The notes under the pieces: generated by a model
Database searches by the model: none
What the model was told of the DNA's origin: nothing
The model's input: only the letters and a program-made list of their open reading frames with translations
Assembly: GCF_030272615.1 (NCBI RefSeq)
Contig: NC_081406.1
Coordinates: 481,156,900-481,216,899, forward strand
Direction: 5' to 3'
Length of the DNA stretch: 60,000 nt
Origin: Cryptomeria japonica
Lineage: Eukaryota > Streptophyta > Pinopsida > Cupressales > Cupressaceae
Position numbers and translations under genes: made by a program
Shown: piece by piece, positions 1-10,783 of the stretch
Layout: every line of letters begins with the position of its first letter
Numbering within the stretch: the first letter of the stretch is position 1

Positions 1-3000
1 GCTTTGTACAAGTGCCATGTCTAAAGCGGGGGTATCAGCGAGGAAGACTTAATTGAAGGTTGTGCAAGAAGGTTACTATCTGGAGTTGCAGGTAACATCC
101 CGATGGAAGAGGATCGGAGATACCAACATGGGGTACCTGGATATGAAGAGGATGAGACGGAGAATGTTTGGATCGAAGAATCACCTTCCATCATCCTTGA
201 CGGCTAATATCATGAAGAGTGGAATCTACCACGCAGCTGGTTTTCCACCATGCATTCATTGCAATGAACTCGTAGTTGAGTGTGCGAAGCATTATGATCT
301 AGTATCCACTAACCAGGACAATCAAATCTCCTAAGGGGTTGGTGCTTGCATACCTAGTTGAGGAGTCTATTGGGGAAGCATTTGGAATCCCTAGATATCA
401 AGACATGCATGAGAGAACCAAGCAAGAAGCTCAAGCTAAATTTGAAATAAGAACGGAGTCATGTTTGACAGTTATCAACAACGAGTGGGTTCTTGAGACA
501 AGGCGTCACCACTCTAGGTTACCCAAGAGACTCTTATGCTCAGACTTCAAGGAGGAGTACCTCAAGGGACACTATTTGAGAGATGGATGTATTATTTTAT
601 TGAAGAGATAGAGGGAGGAACGTTCATGATCAACTGGGCGAGGATTATAAGTGACAACCTAGACATCTAGTTGAGAAGTTTGGAAAAGACGAAGACATTC
701 TAAAAGACTTCCTACCTAGTCTACATGCTTGCAAGACATATTGTATACAAAGGATTGACATGCAAGGGCAAAGTTGGGAACAGGCCAGGACAATACAGAG
801 TGTACAAATGCTACCCACAACTCCACCTACATGAGATTGAACACTATAAGAGGGTGAATGATGCTTTCACCATGTACATCACGAGGTTACTGCAAGGCGG
901 AATACATAAACGATTCTCTAAAGAGGCAATGACACTCATTGAGAAGTACGGAACGGTATATCCAGTTTCCTACCTTCATATACCTAAGGATTCAGGTATT
1001 CAAGTCAGAACCATACAAGCTTCCTAGGTATCTGACAGATAAAATGGTGCTACTTGAGGTAGTGAGGCAGCTCTTAGAGTATGAATTCCTCAAAAGGCGA
1101 AGCACAAGCAAGGGATTACTTTTCCTATCACACTTGAGAAAATGATGGAGGTATGCCCCATCGCGGCAGCAGCTGAGACAATTAATGAGAAATTGGAATT
1201 CTATCATCTTGGAATCTATAGAGGCGGGGATCAATTTGATCCATTTCAGAGAATTGTAACAATTATAGGAGGGAAGTTTATACACAGGATAGACATTGAG
1301 GACTATTGGGCTAAACTCATGGATGAGTTCTCGGTTAGAAGGAAGATGTGGTCACGGATGTCAGTGGACTTCATGAGGAAGTGTAACTTTTTCTCTATTC
1401 CAGATCAAGTGCAAGATGATGCAGATCACATCCATCCACAATATGCAAAGGAGAAAGACAAGTATGTCACGTTGCTCGGTTGGTCGCAACCTGAGTCGGT
1501 AGATTTGAATATGATAGACATTGAGGACTATTGGACTAAACTCATGGATGAGTTCTCGGTTAGAAGGAAGATGTGGTCACGGATGTCAATGGACTTCATG
1601 AGGAAGTGTAACTTTTTCTCTATTCCAGATCAAGTGCAAGATGATGCGGATCACATCCATCCACAATATGCAAAGGAGAAAGACAAGTATGTCACGTTGC
1701 TCGGTTGGTCGCAACCTGAGTTGGTAGATTTGAATATTTTGATGAGAGATGTAAATGATTACTCTAGGGAATGGGTGGACAAGTACATTAATGAGTTGAG
1801 AAAACTAAAGGTCACCCTAACCTATGATAAGATGAGAAATGAGGAGTCCTCTCTTAGTGATGATGAAAGGACAATAAGCAATGTTAGAACACACAATGAT
1901 GAAGAGAGTCAAGCTCCTAAAAGAAGGAAAGGCATGCCTGGAGGATCACAAACAAAAGGCAAGGAGATTGTTGGCCAGGAGTCAAGGCACAAGAAGCATA
2001 AGTCTAACACTCCTCCATCCCCCATGAGTTCCTCATCCGTGAAGGAGAATGATATGACAGAGAAGGACAATGAGTCCGAGCGAGGTTTCAACACGGAAAT
2101 CCTACTAGATAATGATCAAGATTTATATACTACAGCCCAATTGGCACCACATGAAAATGATGAAAGGCAGCCAGGATCTCCCACAATTCAACTTGAGGTC
2201 CATTCGCGCAATAACGTGGTGGATTTGACTAAGGATAAAGATGATGATGAGGTTATTTCAGCCTTGAGAGGACTTGATGGAGATCAACACCACGAAAATG
2301 GGATGGAGTTCTCTATAATTCCCAGTTGGTTGTTGAGCAGCATGGAGAAGAAGAAGGTGATAGAGGCGCAGCCCACAAAAGATATTGATGACTTCCTAGC
2401 CGGGGTTGGCAAGGAAAAAGAGAAGAAAAAAGCGAAGATGTTCTCTAGGATTACTAGAGAGTAGAGACGATACAGGAGCACGCATTGCACAAGTGGCTGT
2501 CCCGATAGGTGATAGGACCAAAGATGTGGTCACTCCCATGGATTACCAGGTTACCACAATTGACCTTGGACCGACTACGAAGAAACAAGAGTTCCAAGAG
2601 CTAGATGATATCGTGAAGGCAATTGAGGCACGGTTAGACAAGACTATTGAAACGGAAATGCTTGAGAATGAGAACAAGAGACTCAAGGAGTATATTGAAG
2701 GGATGAATTCCCTAAGGCGTGAGGATCCTACCTTTGTCTCACCCATTGCTATTGCTCATCGATCCCCCTTTGATCATGAGGCAATGAGGAATACATATCA
2801 AGAGGTTGGAAAATGGATAGAGGAAGTTTCAAGGCATGCAGATGATTTCCTAGCTCAGTTTGTCCAAGCATTTGATAAGACAACGATGCTCATATTCAAG
2901 ATGCAGTACTTGGAAGGATTTTGAGAAGATTTTCAACCAGTGCAGGAAGAGACTATTCCTCGCCTCAAGGTGTTGAAGCAAATTCCTATGTCCACATTGA

Positions 3001-3508
3001 TCCAGGAGGGAGTTGTTCACGAAGGCAATGTTTATGATTTTATGGTTGGTATTGTTCTTTGGCCACGAGGAATTTAGTGTATGATCATGCAAAGGATTGC
3101 ATGGAGATGGAGGGATCAAACCAAGAGATACAATCCAAGATCCTTACATCTATTGAAGAATTATTGCGACAAGATGTCCACGCCTCTAGCAGTTTAAATT
3201 TGGAAGAGTTGAAAGAGAAGACGAAGTTTATTTACTTCAAACAATTAGAATCTATAAGGAAGAATCAACTAGATGACTTGGTTGCTCTCATGATTCACAT
3301 CAACAACTTGCAGAAGCTTGAGTCGGATTGGGAAAGCATCTTCGATGCTTGCTCAAATGCTTTAGATGTGATCAATTTGCAACAGGAAGGTCTACCCAAT
3401 GTTACGATGGAGGAACTCAACTCAGACTTAGCTAGATTCGTTGAGTATGCAGCTAGAGAGAGAGATGCAGGACAAAATCTTCTACAAGATTCCCTACTTA
3501 ATGACTAG
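1..3508 (+). pseudogene. Unrecognised plant repetitive-family protein, frameshifted
   Basis: I do not recognise this family. Coding signal runs from the window edge to the stop at 3508 but changes frame several times: 53-334, 339-611, 725 to about 958, about 958-1130, 1142-2464, 2475-2924 and 3059-3508 are the open pieces, and the peptide sense continues across the breaks (for example near 958 and 1133). The middle piece (440 residues) is rich in charged residues and holds a perfect-frame internal duplication. It is followed by a Lys/Arg/Ser-rich low-complexity stretch around residues 250-330. The two last pieces are helical, Leu/Glu-rich and coiled-coil-like. There is no retroviral protease, RT, integrase or zinc-knuckle motif. 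The region ends about 60 bp before an LTR-like promoter block, so I infer it is carried by a transposon, either as an extra 3' ORF or as part of a very long LTR U3. It could also be an unrelated old gene beside a solo LTR. Confidence 0.55.
1288..1737 (+). repeat. In-frame 225-bp tandem duplication inside the coding region
   Basis: Copy 1 is 1288-1512 and copy 2 is 1513-1737; for example AGACATTGAGG starts at 1291 and again at 1516. The unit is 225 bp, which is 75 codons, so the reading frame is kept. The copies differ at only a handful of positions by eye (such as GGGCT/GGACT, and TCGG/TTGG near the end), so the duplication is recent compared with the frameshifts around it. Confidence 0.95.
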
Positions 3509-4424
3509 GCGTTATCCCATTGGAACCCCATTTTTTATTCCACTTTTTAATGTAAACCCTAATTAGGGCAATGTTGGCATGATCTCGGCCCTTGGTTCTA
3601 AATGAATCTTGGCCATTCATTTTGGTTGGAGATTCTATATAAACCCATTTTCCTCTCATTTGTAAGGGAGAGATTTTTTATAATTGTCACCTATATGCTG
3701 CAAAAATGAATTTAATCATTGGAGTTTGGTGATTTTATGAGATTTTGAAGCATTGTGTGGTTCTCGTGCCTCCAAAACTTAGATTAGAATTCGTTTTCAA
3801 GTATTGTAGATTGAATGAAAGATATTGTTGATTGCATTTGAATGAAATTCATTTATCCTGTGATCAACTGGAATTTAAAACGGAACTTAACTTCAATTTA
3901 TGCTTGTACATTGATATGCATCCAATTGATGGTGTTGATGTTGCTTAGTATGAATTTGAACATCTATGAAATTACCTTAGATGATTGCACTAAGCTTGTG
4001 TAGAGTTGTTCTTTGATAGCAATACCTAGCCTAGTTGAATTTCATTGAATCATTCACTATCTCTTGCATTCTAGTTTAAAATAGGATTAGAGTAGAGTTT
4101 CTAAACCCTCATCCTTTTGCATTTTATTTTAAAATCCTTTGTTAGAAATAGATTAAGAGATCAAATTGCAAGATCCTAAGTCATTTGAAATCATTGGCAA
4201 GCCTATGATAAGTTTCAAATCTTTAGAACAATTGTGTAAGTCCCCAAGTAAAAACAGCAATTCGCATCAAACCATTGAGTTACCCACATGTCAAGAACTG
4301 ACCATAGAAACCTTGGAATCATCTTAGTTGATCGAATATTTAGCATTTGGGGTAATTTTGTTCAAGAGGGTAAAATACTTTGGTATTTTATTATGTTTTC
4401 AAAGTGCCTAAAAAACACATCAAC
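3509..4424 (+). mobile_element. 3' part of a long LTR (same family as 7294-10773 and 30610-33215)
   Basis: This block aligns by eye with the right-hand part of the solo LTR at 7294-10773. Shared features, in order, are AAACCCTAATTAGGG, a TTGGCCATT segment, a TATA box (TATATAAA, 3636-3643; TATAAATT at 10002 in the relative) and a diffuse AT-rich R-U5 with many weak matches. It ends in AAAAAACACATCAAC, like the ACACATCAACA end of the copy at 30610-33215. The left part of the LTR is not seen; the sequence upstream is the frameshifted coding region. The right boundary at 4424 is inferred from the shared ending. The left target duplication lies outside the window. Confidence 0.65.
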
Positions 4425-4618
4425 GGGCAATAAAAATGGTTTTCCCAAGAAACCAAAAACACTATCAAAATAATCTATTAAAACCAAACAAGAGAAGTAT
4501 CTAGAAAAGGAAAATCTCATTGGGCAGTAAAAATGGTTTTTCCAAGAAACTAAAAAAGCCATCAAATAATTTGTTAAAACTAGACCACAAAAGTCTCTAG
4601 AAAAAGAAAATCTCCTTT
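4425..4618 (+). repeat. Diverged 97-bp tandem duplication
   Basis: GGGCAATAAAAATGG at 4425 recurs as GGGCAGTAAAAATGG at 4522. The two 97-bp copies stay alignable through CTAGAAAARGAAAATCTC, with several substitutions and small gaps. The array begins exactly where the LTR to its left appears to end. No coding or structural role is visible. The next 190 bp, to 4810, hold no gene that I can see. Confidence 0.8.
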
Positions 4619-4810
4619 GTGTGATTTGGCCTAAGCTTGGCTCTGTCTATACCATGTAATGCAAATCATGGTTGAAAAACTCAGACTCTACAAAAATTCG
4701 GCAAGGCCCGAAAATGCAACTCGGTAAAAAACTTGTCAACTTTAAAAATTGCTTAAATTTCATTAGAAACACTATAAAAAACCTACATCGGACTCTGACA
4801 AGGTTGTTAA

Positions 4811-5478
4811 TGTTGAAGATTTATAGCTGCGATGGAGATCTAAGATAATATCTAACTCCTCCTCTCCACCGTGGAGTCTCTTCACTTTTCGGTCGGTGAC
4901 TCTTCCTCTCCACCATGGAGTCTCTTCACTTCTTTGTCAGTGACTCTTCATGTCTATGTGGCTGACGGTGTAGTTGTGGTTGTAGGTGACTCTTCATGTC
5001 CATATGGCTGTTGGTGAAGATGTAACTGTTGGTGTCTTTTCTTCTTCCTTCGTGGTGTCTCTTCACTTGCAATTTCGATTCTTTATATTCATTGCTCTTC
5101 TTCTTCGGCAGATGAATAGATATATATTCCTGGCTTCTCTCATTTGTCTGTAGCAAGTTGAGAATATTGTGTATGTAGTTTGTCAAATCAGATATATTAT
5201 ATGTTTTTTGTGTTCTAAATTTTCAGACTTATGAAGGTTTATAGAATGTATAAGAGATGTATCATTTGACTTCATAGTCAAGATTGATTTGTGGAGAATC
5301 AAACTTATCTTATTGAGATTGATAGTAATCTAAAACTATCAACAGTTGTATTCATTTTCAGAGATATAATAAAGTTCATTTTTTAGTGGGCTGGGTTTTT
5401 CACCCTCAAGTGGAGAGTTTTCCCAGGATAAATTCTGTGTGTTTTGTTTTAGATTTTTGTGTTGCTAAAACATTAACA
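4811..5478 (+). repeat. 5' LTR of the non-autonomous element
   Basis: Starts TGTTGAAGATTTATAG and ends ACATTAACA directly before the primer binding site. Near its end it has AATAAAG, then GGGTTTTTCACCC and GGAGAGTTTTCCC. That is the conserved R-U5 style of many plant Copia LTRs. Inside lie repeated GGTGACTCTTC / CCATGGAGTCTCTTC segments (about 4870-5000). Confidence 0.93.
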
Positions 5479-5599
5479 TGGTATCAAAGCAAGGTTCCTT
5501 CTATAGAGCCTAACCACTTGAAGGTAGATCCTGTGCTTCAAAGGGAGTCTGACATATCGTCAGAAGTAACCTTGGACGAAGAGGTCAGAAGATTGATTT

Positions 5600-5730
5600 C
5601 ATCTTCAGAGGGAGCTTGTGGAAGCCTTACATTTCAGCTCCAGAGGGAGCTTGGCATTTCAGCTTCAAAGGGAGTTTGTCATTTCAGTTTCAAAAAGAGA
5701 TTGACATTTCAGCTTCAGAGGGAGCCACGT
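5600..5730 (+). repeat. 25-26-bp minisatellite A
   Basis: About five units of the type CATTTCAGCTTCAGAGGGAG, separated by a few variable bases. This is the first of three adjacent tandem arrays that make up the interior of the non-autonomous element. Confidence 0.85.
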
Positions 5731-5745
5731 CATCATGAAAATTTG

Positions 5746-6027
5746 GCTAATGCATTTTTCTCTGTGATGGAGAAATTTGAGGTGAAAGCCCTTGCTAATG
5801 AGTTCTTCTCTGTGAGGGAGAAGTTCGAGGTGAAAACCCTTGTTAATGAGTTCTTCTCTGCAAGAGAAATTCGAGGTGAAATCCCTTGTTAATGAATTCT
5901 TCTCTGCGAGAGAAGTTCGAGGTAAAATCCCTTGTTAACGAGTTCTTCTCTGCGAGAGAAGTTCGAGGTGAAATCCCTTGGTTAACGAGTTCTTCTCTGA
6001 GAGAGAAGTTCGAGGTGAAATCCCTGG
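5746..6027 (+). repeat. 46-48-bp minisatellite B (six units)
   Basis: Six units containing GAGTTCTTCTCTG, a GAGAAGTTCGAGGTGAAA core and CCCTTGTTAAT/C. The first two units are 48 bp (16 codons) and keep one frame; the third is 46 bp and breaks it. Each unit also holds a short inverted repeat (TTCTCTG with CGAGAGAA), so the RNA would form a row of small hairpins. Confidence 0.92.
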
Positions 6028-6150
6028 ATCCACCCTCTGGGAGTAGCTATGGTGGATCCACCCTTTGGGAGTAGCCATGGTGGAAGTCATGTGTGTGACT
6101 TCATTACTTTATTTTATGTTTTTCTGATTCACCCTCTAGGAGTAGCTATG
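6028..6150 (+). repeat. 28-bp minisatellite C
   Basis: Two close copies of GGATCCACCCTYTGGGAGTAG, each followed by CYATGGT, then after a spacer a third diverged copy beginning GATTCACCCTCTAGG. It is the third array of the interior. Confidence 0.85.
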
Positions 6151-6291
6151 GTGAATATTGTTATGCTGAGATAAAAAAAATTTATTTGAGAAAATCTGTT
6201 ATGAGATTTTTTTGTTGACATTATTTGGTTGCAGCTATGTGTACTTGTCATGTGATGACATTTTGAAGATCTCTCTCTTGCTAAGAGGGAG

Positions 6292-6956
6292 TGTTGAAGA
6301 TTTATAGCTGCGATAGAGATCTAAGATAATATCCAACTCCTCTCCACCATGGAGTCTCTTCACTTTCTTGTCAGTGACTCTTCCTCTCCACCATGGAGTC
6401 TCTTCACTTCTCTGCCGGTGACTCTTCATGTCTATGTGGCTGACGGTGTAGTTGTGGTTGTCGGTGACTCTTCATGTCCATATGGTTGTCAATGAAGATG
6501 TAATTGTTGGTGTCTTTCCTTCTTCCTTTGTGGTGTCTCTTCACTTGCATTTCCGATTCTTTATATTCATTGCTCTTCTTCTTCGGCAAATGAATAGATA
6601 TATATTGTTGGCTTCTCTCATTTGTCTGTAGCAAGTTGAGAATATTGTGTATGTAGTCTGTCAGATCAGATATATTATATGTTTTTTGTGTTCTGAATTT
6701 TCAGACTTATGAAGGTTTATTGAATGTATAAGAGATGCATCATTTGACTTCATTGTCAAGATTGATTTGTGGAGAATCAAACTTATCTTATTGAGATTGA
6801 TAGTAATCTGAAACTATCAACAGTTGTATTCATTTTCAGAGATATAATAAAGTTCATTTTTGAGTGGGATGGGTTTTTCACCCTCAAGTGGAGGGTTTTC
6901 CCAAGATAAATTATGTGTATTTTGTTTCACATTTCTGTGTTGCTAAAACATTAATA
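6292..6956 (+). repeat. 3' LTR of the non-autonomous element
   Basis: Matches 4811-5478 across its length with scattered substitutions and one small deletion near 6340 (CTCCTCCTCTCC shortened to CTCCTCTCC). The terminal dinucleotide has decayed from CA to TA. Confidence 0.93.
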
Positions 6957-7288
6957 GTTAATGCCCTGTTGGCTCCCAATTGAGGTTTTAGAAGCTCTAT
7001 AAAATGCCAACCACAACAAACAAATAAATTTGGAGAAGGATAAAGGAACCACATCGAGTGCCAACAACTTTAAATGGGTTCTAAAACCACTCAAAAAAGC
7101 TGACAAAACACAACCAATTTTTTATTTTTCTAACTAGAAATAACTTAAGTGAATACGGAGGCAACACAAGAGAAAGGGGGACACTTAAACAAAAAGTCCC
7201 ACATAAATTATCTTAGATTTGTTATAAACTTGAGCCAACAAAAGCAAGAACAAGAAGGGACTCAAGCAAAATTAACGTAACAGATTTG
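6957..7288. other. Spacer without a recognised gene
   Basis: 332 bp between two transposon insertions. It is AT-rich with many AAACCAC/CAAC runs and no open frame of interest. I see no repeat or promoter signal beyond the flanking target duplications. Confidence 0.6.
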
Positions 7289-8024
7289 AGTCCTGTTGTG
7301 ACCTTTTTCACACACCACCCCATTGCAAATGGGGACCCCCCTATTTTTGCTTTTTAGGGTTTTACTTTGGCGTTGCAACTACTAATCACCAATCTTTTTA
7401 CAATGAGGAGTTAGAGTTTTTGAGAAGTCATCCCGAGCCAAATGGAGAAATCATGCTCAGAATCATATTTGAATGTTGTCAAAGTGCTTAGAAGGTCTAA
7501 TGGACGAGGATCGCAATTGCTTTGAGTCATTTCTAACAACTTTCTATTTTTAGGAATTTCTGCTTTTTGCTTTTTTCTAAAAATAAGAAGTTTGATTTTT
7601 TGGCACTTTGGGCTCATTCCGAGAAGCAGCTTTTTTTGGCTTGCTTTTTTGCTTTTTTGCTGTTTTGCTTTTTCTACTTTTTTTAAAGTAGAACCTGGGT
7701 TTTGTTCCTCATGTCATTTGGTCACCGCCCATGTTATCGGATTCGAAAAATTTTGCCTACAAAAAGAAAGGCCATGTTTTTTTTGCTTTTTTTTGGAATT
7801 AGGGTTTTGATCCTTAGGCCATATCATTACTGCCCATGTCTTCAGATTTGAAAATTTTAGTTTTGTTCCAGAAGATCACTCCTCAAGCCATATGATCAGT
7901 ACCCATGTCCTCAGAATTGAAAAATTGTCTTTTAAGTGCAAAAAGCAAGGTAAAAACCTAATTAGAGTTTTTGGTCCAGATGATCCAGGTATGAACATGG
8001 CAAGTCAGAGATGGACATGACAGT

Positions 8025-9080
8025 TTGAATAAGTGTGAAGACATGGATGTCCAAATAAAATTCACCAAAGGGAAGAATGGCAGACAAAGGTTGAAGTCTG
8101 CCTTGTCTAGAAGCATGGAAGATGGCACATCAACTTGTATGTCCAAGCTCTCTTCAAGTCTGCCCATGAAAAAACAAGTTGGCAGACACACAATAAACTC
8201 CTACCTTCAGTTAGCTAACTCATGGCAGAGGCTAATCAAACTCCTACCCTTGGTTAAGGTCAAGCAAACCAAGATGGCAGGACATCCATGAAGTCCGCCC
8301 AAAACAAGTGGCTAGTAAACATGGCATGACCTCTCCAAAGTTCGCCCATGCTAGTGTGGAAAGGGATTGTCAAAGTCCACCAAGGTCAAGATGTCAAAGG
8401 TAATGCAAAGTGGAAGCATGTCCAAGCTTCCTTGAACTCTGCCCATGCACAAACAAACTTGGTAAGCACACGGTAAACTCCTACCTTCAATTAATAAACT
8501 CATGGCAAGAGTCAATTAAACTCCTACCTAAAGTTAAGTCAGCAGCAAGGGAGATTTTGCAAACAAATCTTCAAGTTCGCCTAAGTTGGATTGAATAAAG
8601 CAACTTGTCCAAAGGTTGGCAAACTCCGCCTAGGCACATAAGGAAGCATGTGCCAAGTCCACCTTGGCAAGGAAACCATCAAGTCACCAAGCATAAGAAG
8701 AATGTCGAAAAGGTCTCACAATCTGCCAAGGCATAAGCAAAGAATGTCCAAGATATGAGAAAGTCCGCCCTAACACAAGGAAGATCCAATGAAGCATGAA
8801 ATCCGCTAGGCACAAGAGGTAGATGGCAAAGAAGTCACAAAGTCCACCTTGGACAAATGGCTAATGAATATCAAAGTCCGCCTAGGAAGAGTTGAAGTTG
8901 GCAAAACATTGGCCAAGTCCGACTTGGCATAAAGGACTCCAAATCCGCCATGAAGACAAGGTTGAAAGAGAAAAGCAAAGGGCATAGACATGTTAAGAAG
9001 AAAATTAAATTTTAAAACACAAGTTTACCTAGGCATAAATGGAATATGTGAAGATGCCTAAGCCAGACGTGAAAATTCGC
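8025..9080 (+). repeat. Degenerate CCGCC-motif array in the LTR U3
   Basis: About fifteen irregularly spaced copies of a short motif close to AAAGTCCGCCTAGGCA (examples near 8294, 8341, 8623, 8760, 8798, 8872, 8918, 8941 and 9073), mixed with CAAGRTGGCA segments. Spacing runs from about 35 to 90 bp, so this is a decayed tandem array or clustered binding sites, not a clean satellite. Confidence 0.6.
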
Positions 9081-10001
9081 CCAAGATTTGAAGATCAAAC
9101 ATGAAGATCAACTTGTTATGGCCAATAAAGAAAAATGGCTAAAGGGAAAAGCAAATTTGACAAAATTGCACATGAAATCGAGGGTCAATCAACGAACAGG
9201 TTGGAAAATAAAAGTTGGACACATGAAAAATGGCTGTATGGAATTTTCCACAACAAGAGAATCAAATTTTGACTAAGTGTTGGAGAGGAAACAGGAAGAA
9301 AGAAGAAGAACAAAGAGGAAAATAAAAAGGAGATGAATAAAATTCTTGTCCAAAGGCAGAGTTTGTTCTACTCAGCACAAGCCAAATTCAGAATTGAGGG
9401 CAGAAACACAAACAAAGTTCATTCAAGCATAGAGATGGCCAAAATCTTGGCTAGATGTTGAAGGATCCACATGAAGGTGTCACAAAATAAATTTGGCTAT
9501 GGCAAATACTTCACAAAAAAAGTTCCAACTTCCTCCATTGTGGCGAAGGCATAGGGAAGTTCTTCTCCAAAATCAGGGCACGAGCTTGGCGAAGATTCCA
9601 AACTCCTTGAAGGATTTCATCTCTTGAAGAGTCAAAGACAAGCTCCCAATCAAGATCAGATAATGGCAAGAAGACTATTCCAAATAGATTTCCATACTTG
9701 GGCAATTTTTCGGCACATATTGGAGAATTCAAGGAGGACATTCGGATTGTTTCAAGTCAACATGTCCAGGTTCAATGAACCTGACTTATCCAGAAGCTTC
9801 TAGAAGGACCACTTCACAATGCAACAACCTTCTATTTTATTACTGGTTTATATTTAGCAAGAAGGACAAGTGTCCTCAAATGTAATTTTCTCATTGGTCG
9901 AAGGGTAGTTAGTTGTAACAAACCCTAATTAGGGTTTTATTTTGTAATCTCGACCATTGATTTGAAATCAATCTTGGCCATTGAATTGTAATTGGGGAGC
10001 C

Positions 10002-10009
10002 TATAAATT
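10002..10009 (+). promoter_or_regulatory. Probable TATA box of the long LTR
   Basis: TATAAATT lies shortly after the conserved TTGGCCATT segment. It has counterparts at 3636-3643 (TATATAAA) and, on the minus strand, at 31516-31523 (TATAAAAA). Conservation of the position in three diverged copies supports a promoter role. Confidence 0.6.
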
Positions 10010-10783
10010 GAGCTCACCCCCTCATTTGTAAATCATGCGAGCATGTTGCAAAACATGTTGAGATAAGTAATTGTTGCTTACAACTGCCAAAGTAATAAGT
10101 AATGCATTGTTCGAATTGATGGTGATTTACCTCTCTTATTTTGGAGTTGGCATGGTTTTATCCCTCATCATAGTTTAGATTTTATTTCATGTATGTTAGA
10201 TGAATGAAGGATTTGATAGTTTAGATTGGTGAAACATTTTGCTCATACTTTTGTTCGATGGATGATTTTCATTCAATGTGTAAAGTGAGCCTGAGCTTTG
10301 ATGTGGATGTTCTACTTTGAGTAATATTGTTCAATTGTTGGTATTATTCATAAGTGTGAAAATCTTGAGCACAACCTTAGAAGATTGCACATGCTTTACG
10401 TAGTTGTCCTAAGTGTGGCGAAAAAAAAGTATTGTTATTAGTTTCACCCAGTCTTTACCGTCTCTGGAATTCTTAGGAATAGATTAGAATTTCTAAACCT
10501 TATCTCCTTTTCAGTTTTCTTGAAATCCATGATCCAAACTCTAACAATAGATCTTCATTGTGAATTGAACGAGCCAAGCATAAGTCCCCCTTGTATTTCA
10601 GCACACATTACCCAAGAAGCTATCCACATAAAGTCGCCCGTTCACACATATAGACCTTGGAGTCACCTTGTGGTCTTTCTCGCAATCTTGGCACAAGTAG
10701 TGATTTTGTTCAGGAGAGGATAGAGAATCCTTGCAAGTATTCTAATTTTCGGTATATGATAAAACATACACCAAGTCCCAACA

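Larger units (their letters stand above)
4811..6956 (+). mobile_element. Non-autonomous Copia-type LTR element with a minisatellite interior
   Basis: A complete 2146-bp LTR element with no gag or pol. LTRs are 4811-5478 (668 bp) and 6292-6956 (665 bp), both starting TGTTGAAG; the first ends ATTAACA and the second ATTAATA. A perfect 5-bp target duplication, GTTAA, sits at 4806-4810 and 6957-6961. The primer binding site TGGTATCAAAGC (5479-5490, initiator tRNA-Met type) follows the 5' LTR. The polypurine tract AAGAGGGAG (about 6283-6291) precedes the 3' LTR. The 813-bp interior is made almost entirely of three different tandem repeats. It must have been moved by another element's proteins. The long open frame at 5386-5892 is an effect of 48-bp units and is not a convincing gene. 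Confidence 0.93.
7294..10773 (+). mobile_element. Solo long LTR, 3.5 kb
   Basis: Begins TGTTGTGACC and ends ACATACACCA, with a perfect target duplication AGTCC at 7289-7293 and 10774-10778. There is no internal domain, so it is a solo LTR left by LTR-LTR recombination, or possibly a non-coding element. A perfect hairpin of 7-bp stems (CCCCATT-GCA-AATGGGG, 7318-7334) lies 24 bp inside the left end; the same hairpin is at the matching place in the copy at 30610-33215. About 2.6 kb of U3 follows, with a degenerate CCGCC motif array. Then come AACCCTAATTAGGG (9922-), TATAAATT (10002-10009) and an AT-rich R-U5. No open frame in it resembles a retroviral protein. Confidence 0.85.

Noticed and set aside
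5386-6074. Protein genes with a repeated NEFFSVREKFEV-type peptide
   Set aside because: The open frames span the LTR end, primer site and minisatellite. Frames break as soon as a unit is not a multiple of three.
7294-10783. Element end at CCCAACA (10783)
   Set aside because: This ending gives no target duplication. Ending at ACACCA (10773) gives a perfect AGTCC on both sides and matches the relative's ending.
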